From positions 1-64,000 of the forward strand of contig NZ_JACDXT010000029.1 of assembly GCF_016464015.1 (NCBI RefSeq): a DNA stretch of 64,000 bases. Direction: 5' to 3'. The notes below the pieces were generated by a model. It saw nothing but the letters and a program-made list of their open reading frames with translations, was not told where the DNA came from and did no database searches. The position numbers and the translations under genes are program-made. This document shows positions 38,156 through 47,943 of the stretch, piece after piece; position 1 is the stretch's first letter; every line of letters begins with the position of its first letter. Source of the DNA: Psychrobacter sp. bablab_jr014. GTDB taxonomy: Bacteria > Pseudomonadota > Gammaproteobacteria > Pseudomonadales > Moraxellaceae.

Positions 38156-39193
38156 ATGGCGAAAAAACGAGGATTGGCTGCCAATCGAGGTTTAGATGCC
38201 TTATTAGGGTCAATTAAGAAAGAAAAGCAAATTACCGCCTCCGCCTTACAAGACGATACCGATGCCTCCGAGACTGCGGCAGCGCTTACCGCGCCAAAAA
38301 GTACCGCCCGTGCCCCGCGCAGCCCGCGCCAAGCAAGTAAAGTAAAAAATGTCGCCGTGGCTCAAGAAGGCACTGACGACCAAATCAGCTTGGTACAGAT
38401 TGACGTTGGCCGCTTGCAGGCAGGCAAATACCAGCCGCGCCGTGACATGAGTGAGACGGCACTCTCTGAATTGGCATCCTCGATTCGTCAACATGGCGTC
38501 ATGCAGCCTATCGTCATCCGTCCATTATTGGCGCGGGAAGACAAAAGCAGCGATGAAGTCACGCATGAGATTATTGCAGGGGAGCGCCGCTGGCGTGCCG
38601 CAAAGCTGGCGGGCAAGACAGAAATCCCAGCTATTGAGCGTGCGTTGTCTGATGAATTGGCGATTGCGCTGGCACTGATTGAAAACATTCAGCGTGAAGA
38701 CTTGTCCGTGATTGAGCAAGCCGCCGCTTTACAGCGTTTTCATACCGAATTTGGCATGAGTCACGCCATGATTGCTGATGTGGTGGGTAAGGCGCGTACC
38801 ACAGTATCTAACTTGCTGCGCTTAAACCAGCTGCACGACACGGTTAAAGACCATTTGGCAACGGGGGAGCTGGACATGGGGCACGCGCGACCATTATTGT
38901 CTCTGTCTGCCGAGCAACAACCGATTATTGCCAAAAAAATCATCGATGGCGGCATGACCGTCCGTGATGCCGAAAAATTGGTCAAATCTATCTTAACGCC
39001 CAATGAAGAAAAGCCCAAAGAAAGCACGGGTAAAAATGCTGAAATCGAGCGTTTGGCGCAGCGTCTGACCGATACCTTGGGTGCAGAGGTTAAGCTGAAA
39101 CACAAGCGCGGCGGCAAGGGCAGTGTCGAGATTTTCTTTCAAAATAATGATGAGCTTGCGGCATTGATGGCGCAGCTGGGCGCTAACGTATAG
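38156..39193 (+). CDS. parB: Chromosome partitioning protein ParB (Spo0J)
   Basis: 345 residues. N-terminal basic Ala-rich region (about 1-75), including the start MAKKRGLAANRGLDALLG, which is a ParA-contact motif. CTP-binding/clamp ParB domain (about 80-180: GRLQAGKYQPRRDM; the GERRWRAAKLAG motif), helix-turn-helix (about 190-250: MSHAMIADVVGKARTTVSNLLRL) and C-terminal dimerisation domain ending SVEIFFQNNDELAALMAQL. Works with the upstream ParA. A ribosome-binding site AGGATAGGT precedes the ATG. Confidence 0.96.
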   Translation: MAKKRGLAANRGLDALLGSIKKEKQITASALQDDTDASETAAALTAPKSTARAPRSPRQASKVKNVAVAQEGTDDQISLVQIDVGRLQAGKYQPRRDMSETALSELASSIRQHGVMQPIVIRPLLAREDKSSDEVTHEIIAGERRWRAAKLAGKTEIPAIERALSDELAIALALIENIQREDLSVIEQAAALQRFHTEFGMSHAMIADVVGKARTTVSNLLRLNQLHDTVKDHLATGELDMGHARPLLSLSAEQQPIIAKKIIDGGMTVRDAEKLVKSILTPNEEKPKESTGKNAEIERLAQRLTDTLGAEVKLKHKRGGKGSVEIFFQNNDELAALMAQLGANV

Positions 39194-39314
39194 CGCTCAT
39201 CTTCTTTGACCTTGCCAAACATAGCACGCTTATGACAGGCAAGTGTGTCAGATAGCCCCAAAAACAGCGCGTTTGTAGGGCTGGTTTTTTCTTTTTATTC
39301 AATCCGAGGCTTTT

Positions 39315-41069
39315 ATGAGCCAAGCTGATGTATCATCGCCTATGATGACGCCGCCCAAGCACAAGACGCTGATGCGCCTACTAAGCTACGTCAAGCCGTA
39401 TTGGTGGGCGATAGCGCTAATTATCTTAGGCTTTGCGATTAATGCGGGGACGGAGATTTGGATTGCTAAATTGCTTCAGTACATTACCGATGCGATTAAC
39501 CAAGGCGACCAAAGCAAGCAAAATCTGTTTCCTTTACTGATCATTGCGCTGTTTTTTGTGCGCGGGTTAGGCAGCTTTTTGGGTAATTATTATTCCGCTC
39601 TGGTCTCGCGCAACTTGGTGTATGAGCTGCGCGTGGAGGTCTTTAACAAGCTGCTGCGTCTGCCCAGCGCCTTTTATTTACAAAACCCCGCTGGGACGAT
39701 TTCATCCAAGTTGATTTTTGATGTCGAGCAGGTGACCGCTGCCAGTACTGAGTCCATGAAGACGCTATTGCGTGATGGCTTGACCGTACTTGGCTTGATT
39801 GGCTTTTTGTTTTATAGCAACTGGCGCTTGACGTTGATTTTGTTTGTCGTCTTGCCGCCGATTTTGTGGTTGATTCGTATTGCGTCAAAGCGCTATCTAA
39901 AGCTGTCAAAAGGCATTCAAGAGACGATGGGTGATGTCAGTCATATCACTAATGAGGTGATTGGCGGCTATCAAGTGGTCAAAAATTATGGCGGGCAGCC
40001 GTACGAGTCGGCGCGCTTTGATGATGCATCACAAAAAAACCTGCGCCAAGGCATGAAAGTGGTGGTGACCAACAGCATCAATACGCCTGCAGTGCAGCTG
40101 CTCATGGCGATAGCAATGTCGGTGGTGGTGTGGCTGGCACTACGTCCTGCGGTGATTGACAATATTTCGTCAGGCGAGTTTATTTCCTATATCGCGGCGG
40201 CAGGTCTGCTCAGTAAACCTGTGCGCTCACTCACAGACGTCAACCAAAAATTGCAAAAAGGTATTGCCGCAGGTGAGTCTATCTTTGCGCTGCTCGATGA
40301 GCCAGAAGAAAAGGACTCAGGCACACAGCGCCCGACTATTGCAGGTGACATTACCTTTAATAAGGTTGGCTTGGTGTATCCTGATGCCACGGTCGCGCTG
40401 CAAGACTTTGATTTGTCCATTCGCGCGGGCGAGACCATTGCCCTTGTCGGGCGTAGTGGCGCAGGCAAGTCTACGCTGGTCAATTTGCTGACGCGCACGC
40501 TCGATGCGTCATCGGGACGTATCTTAATTGATGGCGTGCCCATTGATGACATTACGCTTGATAGCTTGCGCGCGCAGATTGCGATGGTCAATCAGCAAGT
40601 GGTGCTGTTTAACACCACAGTGCGCAATAACATTGCTTACGGCAGCCTGACGAATAAGTCACAAGCAGAGGTCGAGGCGGCAGCAAAAGACGCCTTTGCT
40701 CATGATTTTATTATGAATATGCCTGCAGGCTATGACAGCCAAATTGGCGCAGAAGGCTTGCAGCTCTCAGGTGGTCAGCGTCAGCGCTTGTCGATTGCGC
40801 GTGCGCTACTTAAAGACGCGCCGATTCTTATCCTTGATGAAGCGACCAGTGCGCTCGACAATGAGTCTGAGTTTTATATTCAAAAGGCGCTCGATAACGT
40901 CATGCAAGACCGCACCACGCTGGTGATTGCGCACCGTCTGACTACCATTGAGTCGGCAGATCGCATCGCGGTGATGGACAAAGGGCGCATCGTTGAGCTG
41001 GGCACGCACAGCGAATTGATGGCGCAGCAAGGACATTATGCACAGATGTATGCGCGTGATTTTACGTAG
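39315..41069 (+). CDS. msbA: Lipid A export ABC transporter MsbA
   Basis: 584 residues: six-helix exporter domain (about 20-320) fused to an ATPase. Walker A VGRSGAGKSTLV, signature LSGGQRQRLSIARALL, Walker B ILILDEATSALD and the H-loop VIAHRL are intact. Flips core-lipid A across the inner membrane. Followed by lpxK and kdsB, the typical lipid A/KDO grouping. A family A MITE (41099-41256) separates it from lpxK, so co-transcription across the gap depends on read-through of that element. Confidence 0.95.
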   Translation: MSQADVSSPMMTPPKHKTLMRLLSYVKPYWWAIALIILGFAINAGTEIWIAKLLQYITDAINQGDQSKQNLFPLLIIALFFVRGLGSFLGNYYSALVSRNLVYELRVEVFNKLLRLPSAFYLQNPAGTISSKLIFDVEQVTAASTESMKTLLRDGLTVLGLIGFLFYSNWRLTLILFVVLPPILWLIRIASKRYLKLSKGIQETMGDVSHITNEVIGGYQVVKNYGGQPYESARFDDASQKNLRQGMKVVVTNSINTPAVQLLMAIAMSVVVWLALRPAVIDNISSGEFISYIAAAGLLSKPVRSLTDVNQKLQKGIAAGESIFALLDEPEEKDSGTQRPTIAGDITFNKVGLVYPDATVALQDFDLSIRAGETIALVGRSGAGKSTLVNLLTRTLDASSGRILIDGVPIDDITLDSLRAQIAMVNQQVVLFNTTVRNNIAYGSLTNKSQAEVEAAAKDAFAHDFIMNMPAGYDSQIGAEGLQLSGGQRQRLSIARALLKDAPILILDEATSALDNESEFYIQKALDNVMQDRTTLVIAHRLTTIESADRIAVMDKGRIVELGTHSELMAQQGHYAQMYARDFT

Positions 41070-41096
41070 GTGCTTGAATTAACGCAGACTTGAGCT

Positions 41097-41258
41097 TAGG
41101 GCGTGTCTTCAATTCAAACGTCTGTGACTAAATGGGCTAAAAATGGCTAAATTTTTGGCAAACGGTGTCAAATAGCGAGTCAATATCCTGATATTACCTG
41201 CGCTATTTTCCTTGTTTGCCTGCAATTTATCTCATTTTTAAAATAAAGACACGCCCTA
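41097..41258. mobile_element. MITE-like element, family A (complete, shorter variant)
   Basis: About 158 bases bounded by GGGCGTGTCTTCAATT and AAAATAAAGACACGCCC, flanked by TA on both sides. It is homologous along its whole length to the inverted copy at 44956-45125, with a short deletion near the right end. It lies between msbA and lpxK and has no coding capacity. Confidence 0.85.
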
Positions 41259-41300
41259 GAAAAAATTGGCACATCGTATCCGCTGGGGACACATCGTTTA

Positions 41301-42371
41301 ATGAGCTTAGAAACCACTATTACTCGCGCATGGCAACGACAAGCCGCTTGGCTGTGGTTTTTATTGCCGCTCAGCTGGCTACATGCTGCCATACTGCACG
41401 TACGCCAATGGCTTTATAAAAGCGGTATTAAGAAAAGCTACCGTGCGCCTGTTCCAGTGATGGTGATTGGCAACATCACGGTAGGCGGTAGTGGTAAAAC
41501 GCCGCTGATTATCCGCTTGGTGCAGCATTTGCAGCAGCAAGGTATTGAGGTTGGGGTCATCAGTCGCGGCTATGGCGGCGATACCAGCGCCATGCCTGCG
41601 CTTGTGACGCCCAGCAGCAAGCCTGATAAAGTCGGCGATGAGCCGTGTCTTATCGTTGGCATGACAGGTGTACCGATGGCGGTATGTGCCAACCGCGAGC
41701 AAGCGATAATCACTTTGCTTAATGCCGCGCCAAAAACACAGCTTATCATTGCAGATGACGGCTTACAGCATTATGCCTTGGCGCGTGATATTGAGTGGAT
41801 TGTGGTTGATAGTTCGCGTGGGTTTGGCAATCGTCAGCTGTTACCGACAGGTTTTTTGCGCGAGCCATTATCGCGGTTAAAGGGCGCGGTCGTGATGCAG
41901 CATCATAAGCCTGATGCGCCGCCCAATAAGGATCTCGATACCGCACTTAGCATGTATTTACAGCCCGATGCGTTGCAGCCGCTCATTGTGCTCGATAATA
42001 CGACGCTTTCGCTACCGCAAGCCCGTGATACCATACACGCGGTCAGTGGCATTGGCTACCCGCAGCGCTTTTTTGATACGTTGAGTGATTTGGGCTTTGC
42101 TATACTGGCGCACCCTTATCCTGACCACCATCCGTTTCGTTTAGAAGAATTGCTCGCTTACGACACGCATCCGATTGTGGTGACGGCAAAAGACGCCATA
42201 AAAATTCGCCCGTTATTGCTCGCGGCACTGGACAGCGCGCCTACTGACAGTCACATTTATGCTTTGGCAAAAAGGCTGTGGGTATTGCCCGTTAATGCAG
42301 TATTAAGCGCGCAAAGCTACCAGACCTTGCAGCAGCAATTAACAGCGCTTAACGTACTGCCCAATGCATAA
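41301..42371 (+). CDS. lpxK: Tetraacyldisaccharide 4'-kinase
   Basis: Adds the 4'-phosphate to the lipid A precursor at the inner membrane. 356 residues with the N-terminal membrane helix (WLWFLLPLSWLHAAILHV, about 14-31). The P-loop VIGNITVGGSGKTPLIIRL (about 54-72), VISRGYGG, and the DDGLQHYAL motif (catalytic Asp) are clear. About 230 bases separate it from msbA, including a MITE. kdsB follows. Confidence 0.95.
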   Translation: MSLETTITRAWQRQAAWLWFLLPLSWLHAAILHVRQWLYKSGIKKSYRAPVPVMVIGNITVGGSGKTPLIIRLVQHLQQQGIEVGVISRGYGGDTSAMPALVTPSSKPDKVGDEPCLIVGMTGVPMAVCANREQAIITLLNAAPKTQLIIADDGLQHYALARDIEWIVVDSSRGFGNRQLLPTGFLREPLSRLKGAVVMQHHKPDAPPNKDLDTALSMYLQPDALQPLIVLDNTTLSLPQARDTIHAVSGIGYPQRFFDTLSDLGFAILAHPYPDHHPFRLEELLAYDTHPIVVTAKDAIKIRPLLLAALDSAPTDSHIYALAKRLWVLPVNAVLSAQSYQTLQQQLTALNVLPNA

Positions 42372-42456
42372 CGGCGTCATTCTCATTTAAAAACACACCG
42401 TCATTAGATAATTAATAGAGTTAATAGAAAGATACGTGCATCAAAAGGAGTCGCCC

Positions 42457-43263
42457 ATGTCCGCGGCAAATACCGACAGTAAGACCCACATTGTCATTCC
42501 TGCTCGCTACCAAAGCAGTCGCTTACCAGGTAAGCCACTGCTAAACATTCATGGCAAACCCATGATACTGTGGGTGGCAGAAAAGGCGCGCGCGGCTGAT
42601 TTTGCCGATGACATGTGTATCGCCACCGATGATGCGCGTATCGCTACTGTGTGCCGCGACGCGGGCTTTGATGTGGTGATGACCGATGCTAGCCATGCGT
42701 CAGGCACCGACCGTTTGGCAGAAGTCGCAAAAATTAAAGGCTGGAGCGCGGACGATATCGTCATCAATATGCAAGGCGACGAGCCGCTTGTACCGCCCAG
42801 CTTGCTCGCGCAGGTCAAGGACTTGCTGGTTAATGACGCAGGCAGCGTGATGGCGACCTTATATGAGCCGATTGATGATTATCAAAGCTTTTTACGCCCG
42901 TCAGTAGTCAAAGTCGTGGCGCGTGCTGCAGGTACGTATCAGCGCGCTTTGTACTTTAGCCGTGCGCCCATTCCTTGCGAGCGTGATGTGGTACTGGCAG
43001 GCACACCAAACGATAATCAGGTGCCTAAGCTTGCGTTTCGTCATTTGGGTTTGTACGCGTATCGTGTCTCTTTGCTACAGCAGTTCGTCAACTGGGTACA
43101 AAGCCCGCTTGAGCAGTTAGAAAGCCTTGAGCAGCTGCGCGTACTCGAAAACGGCGGGCATATTGCCATTACCCAAGCCTGTGAGCAGCTACCTGCGGGT
43201 GTCGATACGCCTGAAGACTTGGCGTGTATGAATGCCATGCGCTTGGACGAATTGCAACTGTAA
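42457..43263 (+). CDS. kdsB: 3-deoxy-manno-octulosonate cytidylyltransferase
   Basis: Activates KDO as CMP-KDO for lipopolysaccharide inner-core synthesis. 268 residues. CTP-binding N-terminus VIPARYQSSRLPGKPL, the metal aspartate in MQGDEPLVPP, RALYFSRAPIPCERD and FRHLGLYAYR are typical. ATG at 42457 follows AAGGAG by 6 bases; an upstream in-frame GTG at 42436 is less likely. Part of the msbA-lpxK-kdsB group. Confidence 0.95.
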   Translation: MSAANTDSKTHIVIPARYQSSRLPGKPLLNIHGKPMILWVAEKARAADFADDMCIATDDARIATVCRDAGFDVVMTDASHASGTDRLAEVAKIKGWSADDIVINMQGDEPLVPPSLLAQVKDLLVNDAGSVMATLYEPIDDYQSFLRPSVVKVVARAAGTYQRALYFSRAPIPCERDVVLAGTPNDNQVPKLAFRHLGLYAYRVSLLQQFVNWVQSPLEQLESLEQLRVLENGGHIAITQACEQLPAGVDTPEDLACMNAMRLDELQL

Positions 43264-43345
43264 CCGTGACACGAGCCTTGTCATATTCAGGTTAAGAAAA
43301 ATTAGCCTAAGCATAAAACCACCATAGGATATAAATACACGGAAT

Positions 43346-44458
43346 ATGACCTTACCTACGACCACTGCCGACGCTTATTTTGCACCGCTATTGCCATGGC
43401 AAACGGCGCTGTGGGCACAGTTGACCTCAAGAGTGCTGTCATCGTCCAACCAACTGCCACATGCTTTGTTAGCGGCAGGTATGTCAGGCCTTGGTAAGCG
43501 CGCTTTTGTGTGGCGATTGGTGGCGTGGCTGCTGTGCCGTCAGCGTGAACAACATGTTCGCGGGGCGTGCGGGGTGTGCGAAAGCTGCCAATGGCTCAAG
43601 TCAGGCACGCATCCTAACCTAGCTGTATTGCCGCATCAGCTGTTGCCCGTTGAGGTAGCAGAGGATGATACCCCGCTAAAAAGCCGTGATAAGAAAAGCA
43701 AAGGTAATAAAGCAAATACTGAGGGCGCGCCGCCGCGTATCAAGGTTGATGATATTCGTGAGCTACAGCCCTTTATTTATCAAGGCGGGCAGGGTTTGCG
43801 CATCTGTGTACTTGAGCATGCCGAGACCATGACGGTCGCTGCCAGCAATGCCTTGTTAAAAACGCTCGAAGAACCACAAGCGCAAGTGCATTTTATTCTT
43901 ATCAGTGACCATCCAGCGCAAATATTACCAACCATTAAAAGCCGTGTGCAGCAGCTGCCACTACACCGTATCGAGACGCGTCTTGCACTGGACTATGTCA
44001 CCAATAAATTGGGCAGTGTGGTCAATCATGAGCGTGTCAGCCAAGACGAAATCGCCCAGCTGCTTACGCTGGCAGAGGGCGCGCCGATGGCAGCCATTCG
44101 CCTTGCGCAGTCGCCATGGTATGGTAAGCGTGCTTTGTGGCTAACCACATGGCAGGCGTTACGTGAACACCGCCGCAGCAGTACCGCCGCTAGCGATTAT
44201 TGGCAGTCACAGCTGGATATTGATGCCTTTATACAACTCTCTGAGGTGATGTTGACCGAGATTCAGCGCATGAGCCTTGATTTGCCACCGCGCCAAGCAG
44301 ACATCAGCGCGCAGACCCTAACGGACAAGCCGCTGCCCGATATGCTGGCGATTAGCGACTTTGCTGACAGCTTACAGCGTATCAAAATCGCGCGGCTGCA
44401 AAATGTGCAGGATAAGTTTGCTTATGACGCATTGATGCAAGCGCTATCGGTACTGTGA
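43346..44458 (+). CDS. holB: DNA polymerase III delta' subunit
   Basis: Clamp-loader subunit, 370 residues. N-terminal AAA+-like domain with the usual degenerate P-loop (AAGMSGLGKRAFVW), a four-Cys zinc module (CRQREQHVRGACGVCESCQW), then RIKVDDIRELQPFIYQGGQGL, ASNALLKTLEEPQAQVHF (the conserved helix) and IKSRVQQLPL. A Lys-rich insertion of about 25 residues (near 110-135) follows the zinc module. The gene precedes pilZ, the same order as in Pseudomonas. Confidence 0.94.
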   Translation: MTLPTTTADAYFAPLLPWQTALWAQLTSRVLSSSNQLPHALLAAGMSGLGKRAFVWRLVAWLLCRQREQHVRGACGVCESCQWLKSGTHPNLAVLPHQLLPVEVAEDDTPLKSRDKKSKGNKANTEGAPPRIKVDDIRELQPFIYQGGQGLRICVLEHAETMTVAASNALLKTLEEPQAQVHFILISDHPAQILPTIKSRVQQLPLHRIETRLALDYVTNKLGSVVNHERVSQDEIAQLLTLAEGAPMAAIRLAQSPWYGKRALWLTTWQALREHRRSSTAASDYWQSQLDIDAFIQLSEVMLTEIQRMSLDLPPRQADISAQTLTDKPLPDMLAISDFADSLQRIKIARLQNVQDKFAYDALMQALSVL

Positions 44459-44530
44459 AAACTGTGTTATAAATAGGCTTACATAGCACCAGTAATGTGC
44501 GATTTGATAACAAATAGTTAAGGAGTAGCC

Positions 44531-44878
44531 ATGGCCATGCCAGGACGCGGCGGTATTTTGACCTGCCATATTGCAGATATTGCCACATTATATTCCAGTT
44601 ATTTGTCGTTTGTGACCAATGGCGGTTTGTTTATTGCGACAGAACGCAAGCAACAGCTTGGCGATGAAGTCTTTGTTGCTGTTACCTTGCCTAATTCTAG
44701 CGAGCGTTTGCCGTTAAATGGTAAAGTCGTGTGGATTAATGAGCGGGCTCAAAGCCATCGTCCAGCAGGCTTTGCCATTCAAATTGGCAGTGATGTGGCA
44801 GGCCAAAAAATCAAAAACGAAATTGAGCGCTTACTGGCAGGGGAAATCGATAGCCCACAGCCGACCTATACCATGTAA
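44531..44878 (+). CDS. pilZ: Type IV pilus assembly protein PilZ
   Basis: 115 residues. Matches PilZ proper of Pseudomonas type in length and motifs: VTNGGLFIATERKQQLGDEVF, GKVVWINERA and the C-terminal TYTM. This class lacks the N-terminal RxxxR of c-di-GMP receptors and acts with PilF/FimX-type partners in pilus biogenesis. AAGGAG lies seven bases before the ATG. It follows holB after about 70 bases and is closed by a strong terminator. Confidence 0.93.
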   Translation: MAMPGRGGILTCHIADIATLYSSYLSFVTNGGLFIATERKQQLGDEVFVAVTLPNSSERLPLNGKVVWINERAQSHRPAGFAIQIGSDVAGQKIKNEIERLLAGEIDSPQPTYTM

Positions 44879-44897
44879 CAAGCATGAAGGCTCAATC

Positions 44898-44935
44898 AAA
44901 AACGCCCAAAACCATTCAATTTGGGCGTTTTTTTT
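44898..44935 (+). terminator. Intrinsic terminator after pilZ
   Basis: AACGCCCAAA / TTTGGGCGTT stem with an A-run before and an eight-T run after. Confidence 0.92.
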
Positions 44936-44953
44936 ATATTTATTTGCATAGCC

Positions 44954-45127
44954 TAGGGCGTGTCTTCATTTTAAAAATAGTGATAAAAATGAGATAAATT
45001 AAAGGCAAACAAGGAGAATAGCGCAGGTAATATCAAGATATTGCCCCGCTATTTGACATCGTTTGCCAAAGATTTAGCCATTTTTAGCCCATTTAGCCGT
45101 AAGCGTTTGAATTGAAGACACGTCCTA
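44954..45127. mobile_element. MITE-like element, family A (complete)
   Basis: 170 bases, 44956-45125, with termini GGGCGTGTCTTCATTTT and AATTGAAGACACGTCC, each flanked by TA. It is in inverted orientation relative to the copy at 41099-41256. Its right edge is exactly at the stop codon of the PPK2 gene: the TA and the element's first G make the TAG. Confidence 0.87.
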
Positions 45128-46138
45128 GTAACGCGGCGGCACGTACATATCATCAGGAATCGGCTCGCGATAGTATTCATCATCGCGTTTACGCTCAGGC
45201 AGCGCTACCTCATCGCGTGGCACTTCTTCATAAGGGATTTGCTCAAGTAAGTGCGCCATACAGTTTAGGCGTGCGCGCTTTTTGCTGTTGCCCTCGACCA
45301 CCCACCATGGCGCTTCGGGAATGTGCGTGCGCTCAAACATGGTTTCTTTGGCTTTGGTATAGTCCTCCCAGCGGCGACGCGATTGCAAATCCATAGGTGA
45401 GAGTTTCCACTGTTTGAGCGGGTCATGAATACGGCTCAAAAAGCGCGCATGCTGCTCATCATCGGTGATAGAAAACCAGTATTTAACCAAGCGAATACCC
45501 GAGCGCACCAGCATACGTTCAAAATCAGGCACCGACTGAAAAAATTCCTCGTATTGGTCATCGGTACAAAACCCCATAACACGCTCAACCCCCGCACGGT
45601 TGTACCAGCTTCTATCAAACAAGACAATCTCGCCCGCTGCAGGCAAGTGCGCTACATAACGCTGAAAGTACCATTGGGTTTGTTCACGCTCAGTAGGGGC
45701 GGGCAGTGCTGCCACGCGGCAAACACGCGGGTTTAAGCGCTGAGTAATGCGTTTAATTGCGCCGCCTTTACCCGCAGAGTCGCGTCCCTCAAATATCACC
45801 ACGATGCGCTCGCCATTCGCTACCACCCAATCTTGCAACTTAATCAATTCACGCTGCAAGCGTACCAGTTCTTGAAAATAAGTGCGCCGATCCAGCTTTT
45901 CTGTGTCACTCATTTCGTGACCATTAAAGCGAAAGTCACGCAAGTAATCATCCACTTCGTTTTCTAACTCTTCATCGTATGTATCAATCAAATCTCGATG
46001 CATTTTACGACGCAAGCTATCGTCAAAGACCTCTTTATCCATGCGGATGATGAAATTTTCACGCTCGGCTGGTGTCATCTCGTCATATTCTTGTTGTGTC
46101 AAACAATCAGGGTCAATAAACGATGGAATATTTGCCAT
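45125..46138 (-). CDS. ppk2: Polyphosphate kinase 2 family protein
   Basis: Predicted polyphosphate:nucleotide phosphotransferase, 337 residues. Walker A FEGRDSAGKGGAIKR, PTEREQTQWYFQRYVAHLP, FDRSWYNRAGVERVMGFC (Walker B and the family WYNRA motif) and the lid segment RIHDPLKQWKLSPMDLQ match single-domain class I PPK2. Such enzymes usually regenerate ADP/ATP or GDP/GTP from polyphosphate. The ATG at 46138 has AGGA at the right distance; an ATG two codons earlier sits too close. The protein ends MYVPPRY, and its TAG stop is completed by a MITE. No ppk1 or ppx nearby. Confidence 0.93.
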   Translation of the reverse strand: MANIPSFIDPDCLTQQEYDEMTPAERENFIIRMDKEVFDDSLRRKMHRDLIDTYDEELENEVDDYLRDFRFNGHEMSDTEKLDRRTYFQELVRLQRELIKLQDWVVANGERIVVIFEGRDSAGKGGAIKRITQRLNPRVCRVAALPAPTEREQTQWYFQRYVAHLPAAGEIVLFDRSWYNRAGVERVMGFCTDDQYEEFFQSVPDFERMLVRSGIRLVKYWFSITDDEQHARFLSRIHDPLKQWKLSPMDLQSRRRWEDYTKAKETMFERTHIPEAPWWVVEGNSKKRARLNCMAHLLEQIPYEEVPRDEVALPERKRDDEYYREPIPDDMYVPPRY

Positions 46139-46281
46139 AATCATGTCCTACAAGTGCCCTATTTATTTACTATTGTTGTCTGATTACTGTAGCACAGTTG
46201 CATGTTATTTCTATGACAAGGAAGCGGACAAGTACAAATGTACTGCAAAGTGATTGCTAGGTGTAAAAAACTATCAGATAT

Positions 46282-46310
46282 AAAAAAGCCCTCTAAATTG
46301 CTTAGAGGGC
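46282..46310 (-). terminator. Intrinsic terminator after thiolase gene
   Basis: GCCCTCTAA / TTAGAGGGC with a 5-base loop and, on the minus strand, a T-run (A-run 46282-46287). Confidence 0.9.
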
Positions 46311-46387
46311 TAAATGGTGGGCTAGTACAAAGGCAGGCGAGTAGTTATAAATGGTTTATAGCTACTGGCCACTGTCGCTCACCAAGT

Positions 46388-47890
46388 TTATTTTTCTAAA
46401 ATACAAGTCACCCCTTGACCGCCTGCTGCGCAAATAGAAATTAGCGCACGACCTGAGCCTTTTTGATCCAAAAGCTTAGCAGCGGTTGCCAAAATACGTC
46501 CACCTGTCGCTGCAAATGGATGACCTGCAGCAAGTGAAGAGCCATTGACATTGAGTTTACTGCGGTCAATTGCGCCAAGCGGGGCATCTAAGTCCAAACG
46601 CTCTTTACAGAAAGTCTCATCTTCCCATGCGGCAAGTGTTGATAACACTTGTGAGGCAAAGGCTTCATGAATCTCATAAAAATCAAAATCCTGCAATGTC
46701 AAACCAGCACGCGCCAGCATACGTGGTACAGCGTAGGCAGGTGCCATCAGCAGACCTTCCTTATCGCCATTTTTACCGATAAAGTCAACGGCAGCCGTCT
46801 CTTGCTGTACCAAATAGGCCAGCGGTTTTAGACCATGCGCGTCCGCCCAGTCATCAGAGGCCAACAGGACGCAAGATGCACCATCGGTTAATGGCGTAGA
46901 GTTGGCGGCGGTCATGGTTGGGTGAGCACTGCCACGGCCAAAAGTTGGCTTAAGCGTGCCCATTTTTTCTAACGTTGTGTCTGGGCGCAAATTATTATCG
47001 CGCGTCAGTCCTTTATAAGGGGTGATCAGGTCGTCAAAAAAACCATCGTCATAAGCACGGGCAAGGTTTTTATGACTATTAAAAGCAAGCTCATCTTGCG
47101 CTTCGCGACTGATGTTCCATTCCAGCGTGGTCATCGCTTGATGCTCGCCCATCGATAGACCTGTACGCGGTTCGCCATTTTGCGGGGTGTCAATGAGGTC
47201 TTTTGGATTTAATGCCATTAAGGCTTGTACACGCTGCTTATTGGTTTTAGCAGCACCGAGCTTTAATAAGACTTTGCGCAGACCGTCACCGATAGCAATC
47301 GGTGCGTCTGAGGTGGTATCAACGCCGCCTGTGATGGCAGAGTCAATCAGCCCAAGTGCGATTTTGTTGGCAGAAGCAAACGTCGCTTGTAATCCTGTCG
47401 CGCACGCTTGAGAAATGTCGTACGCAGGTGTGCGTGGATCAAGGCTGGTATTTAATGCGGCCTCACGTGTCAAATTTAGGTCGCGGCTGTGCTTTAATAC
47501 TGCACCTGCGACCACCTCACCCAGCTGCTTATCTTGCAAATTATAGCGCTCGACCAAGCCATTTAAGGCAGCGCTTAACATATCGATATTGCTGGCGTCC
47601 ATATATGCGCCATTTGAGCGTGCAAAAGGAATACGGTTGCCACCTAAAATTGCCACACGTTTAAGGCCTGTATTCCTTGGCTTAACATTATTCTTTGTTT
47701 GAGCCTGCACCGAGTCTTTGGTATCTGATGCTTTAGTCGCCGTACTGCTGTCTTTGGATTGCACAGTTTCGCTATTTTTCGGCGTATGAGACTGATCAGA
47801 AGTGGGGGTCTTTGTGGTAGTGCTGTCTTCACTATTTACAACAGTACTGTCAACCACTGGGCTATCTGTATGGGTATTTTTATTGCTCAT
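46388..47890 (-). CDS. Acetyl-CoA C-acetyltransferase / 3-ketoacyl-CoA thiolase (FadA2/FadI-like)
   Basis: About 500 residues. A Ser/Thr/Asp-rich low-complexity extension of about 75 residues precedes the thiolase domain, which begins KRVAILGGNRIPFARS. Catalytic residues are visible: nucleophile Cys in DISQACATGLQA, His in YEIHEAFASQV and GHPFAATGG, and the second Cys in ALISICAAGGQGV. Start at 47890 has AAGGAT upstream; an ATG 14 codons earlier has none. Divergent from the long FabG gene, with which it probably acts in beta-oxidation or short/medium-chain 3-ketoacyl-CoA turnover. A promoter with an embedded palindrome lies 55-80 bases upstream. Confidence 0.9.
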   Translation of the reverse strand: MSNKNTHTDSPVVDSTVVNSEDSTTTKTPTSDQSHTPKNSETVQSKDSSTATKASDTKDSVQAQTKNNVKPRNTGLKRVAILGGNRIPFARSNGAYMDASNIDMLSAALNGLVERYNLQDKQLGEVVAGAVLKHSRDLNLTREAALNTSLDPRTPAYDISQACATGLQATFASANKIALGLIDSAITGGVDTTSDAPIAIGDGLRKVLLKLGAAKTNKQRVQALMALNPKDLIDTPQNGEPRTGLSMGEHQAMTTLEWNISREAQDELAFNSHKNLARAYDDGFFDDLITPYKGLTRDNNLRPDTTLEKMGTLKPTFGRGSAHPTMTAANSTPLTDGASCVLLASDDWADAHGLKPLAYLVQQETAAVDFIGKNGDKEGLLMAPAYAVPRMLARAGLTLQDFDFYEIHEAFASQVLSTLAAWEDETFCKERLDLDAPLGAIDRSKLNVNGSSLAAGHPFAATGGRILATAAKLLDQKGSGRALISICAAGGQGVTCILEK

Positions 47891-47943
47891 CCGATTATCC
47901 TTATATTCATCATTGCTATGTTTGTAAGACAAACTGCGTAAAA

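Noticed and set aside
36378..39193. parS sites or oriC near rsmG-parA-parB
   Set aside because: No sequence close to the consensus parS palindrome and no DnaA-box cluster was noticed; dnaA and mnmG are not present.
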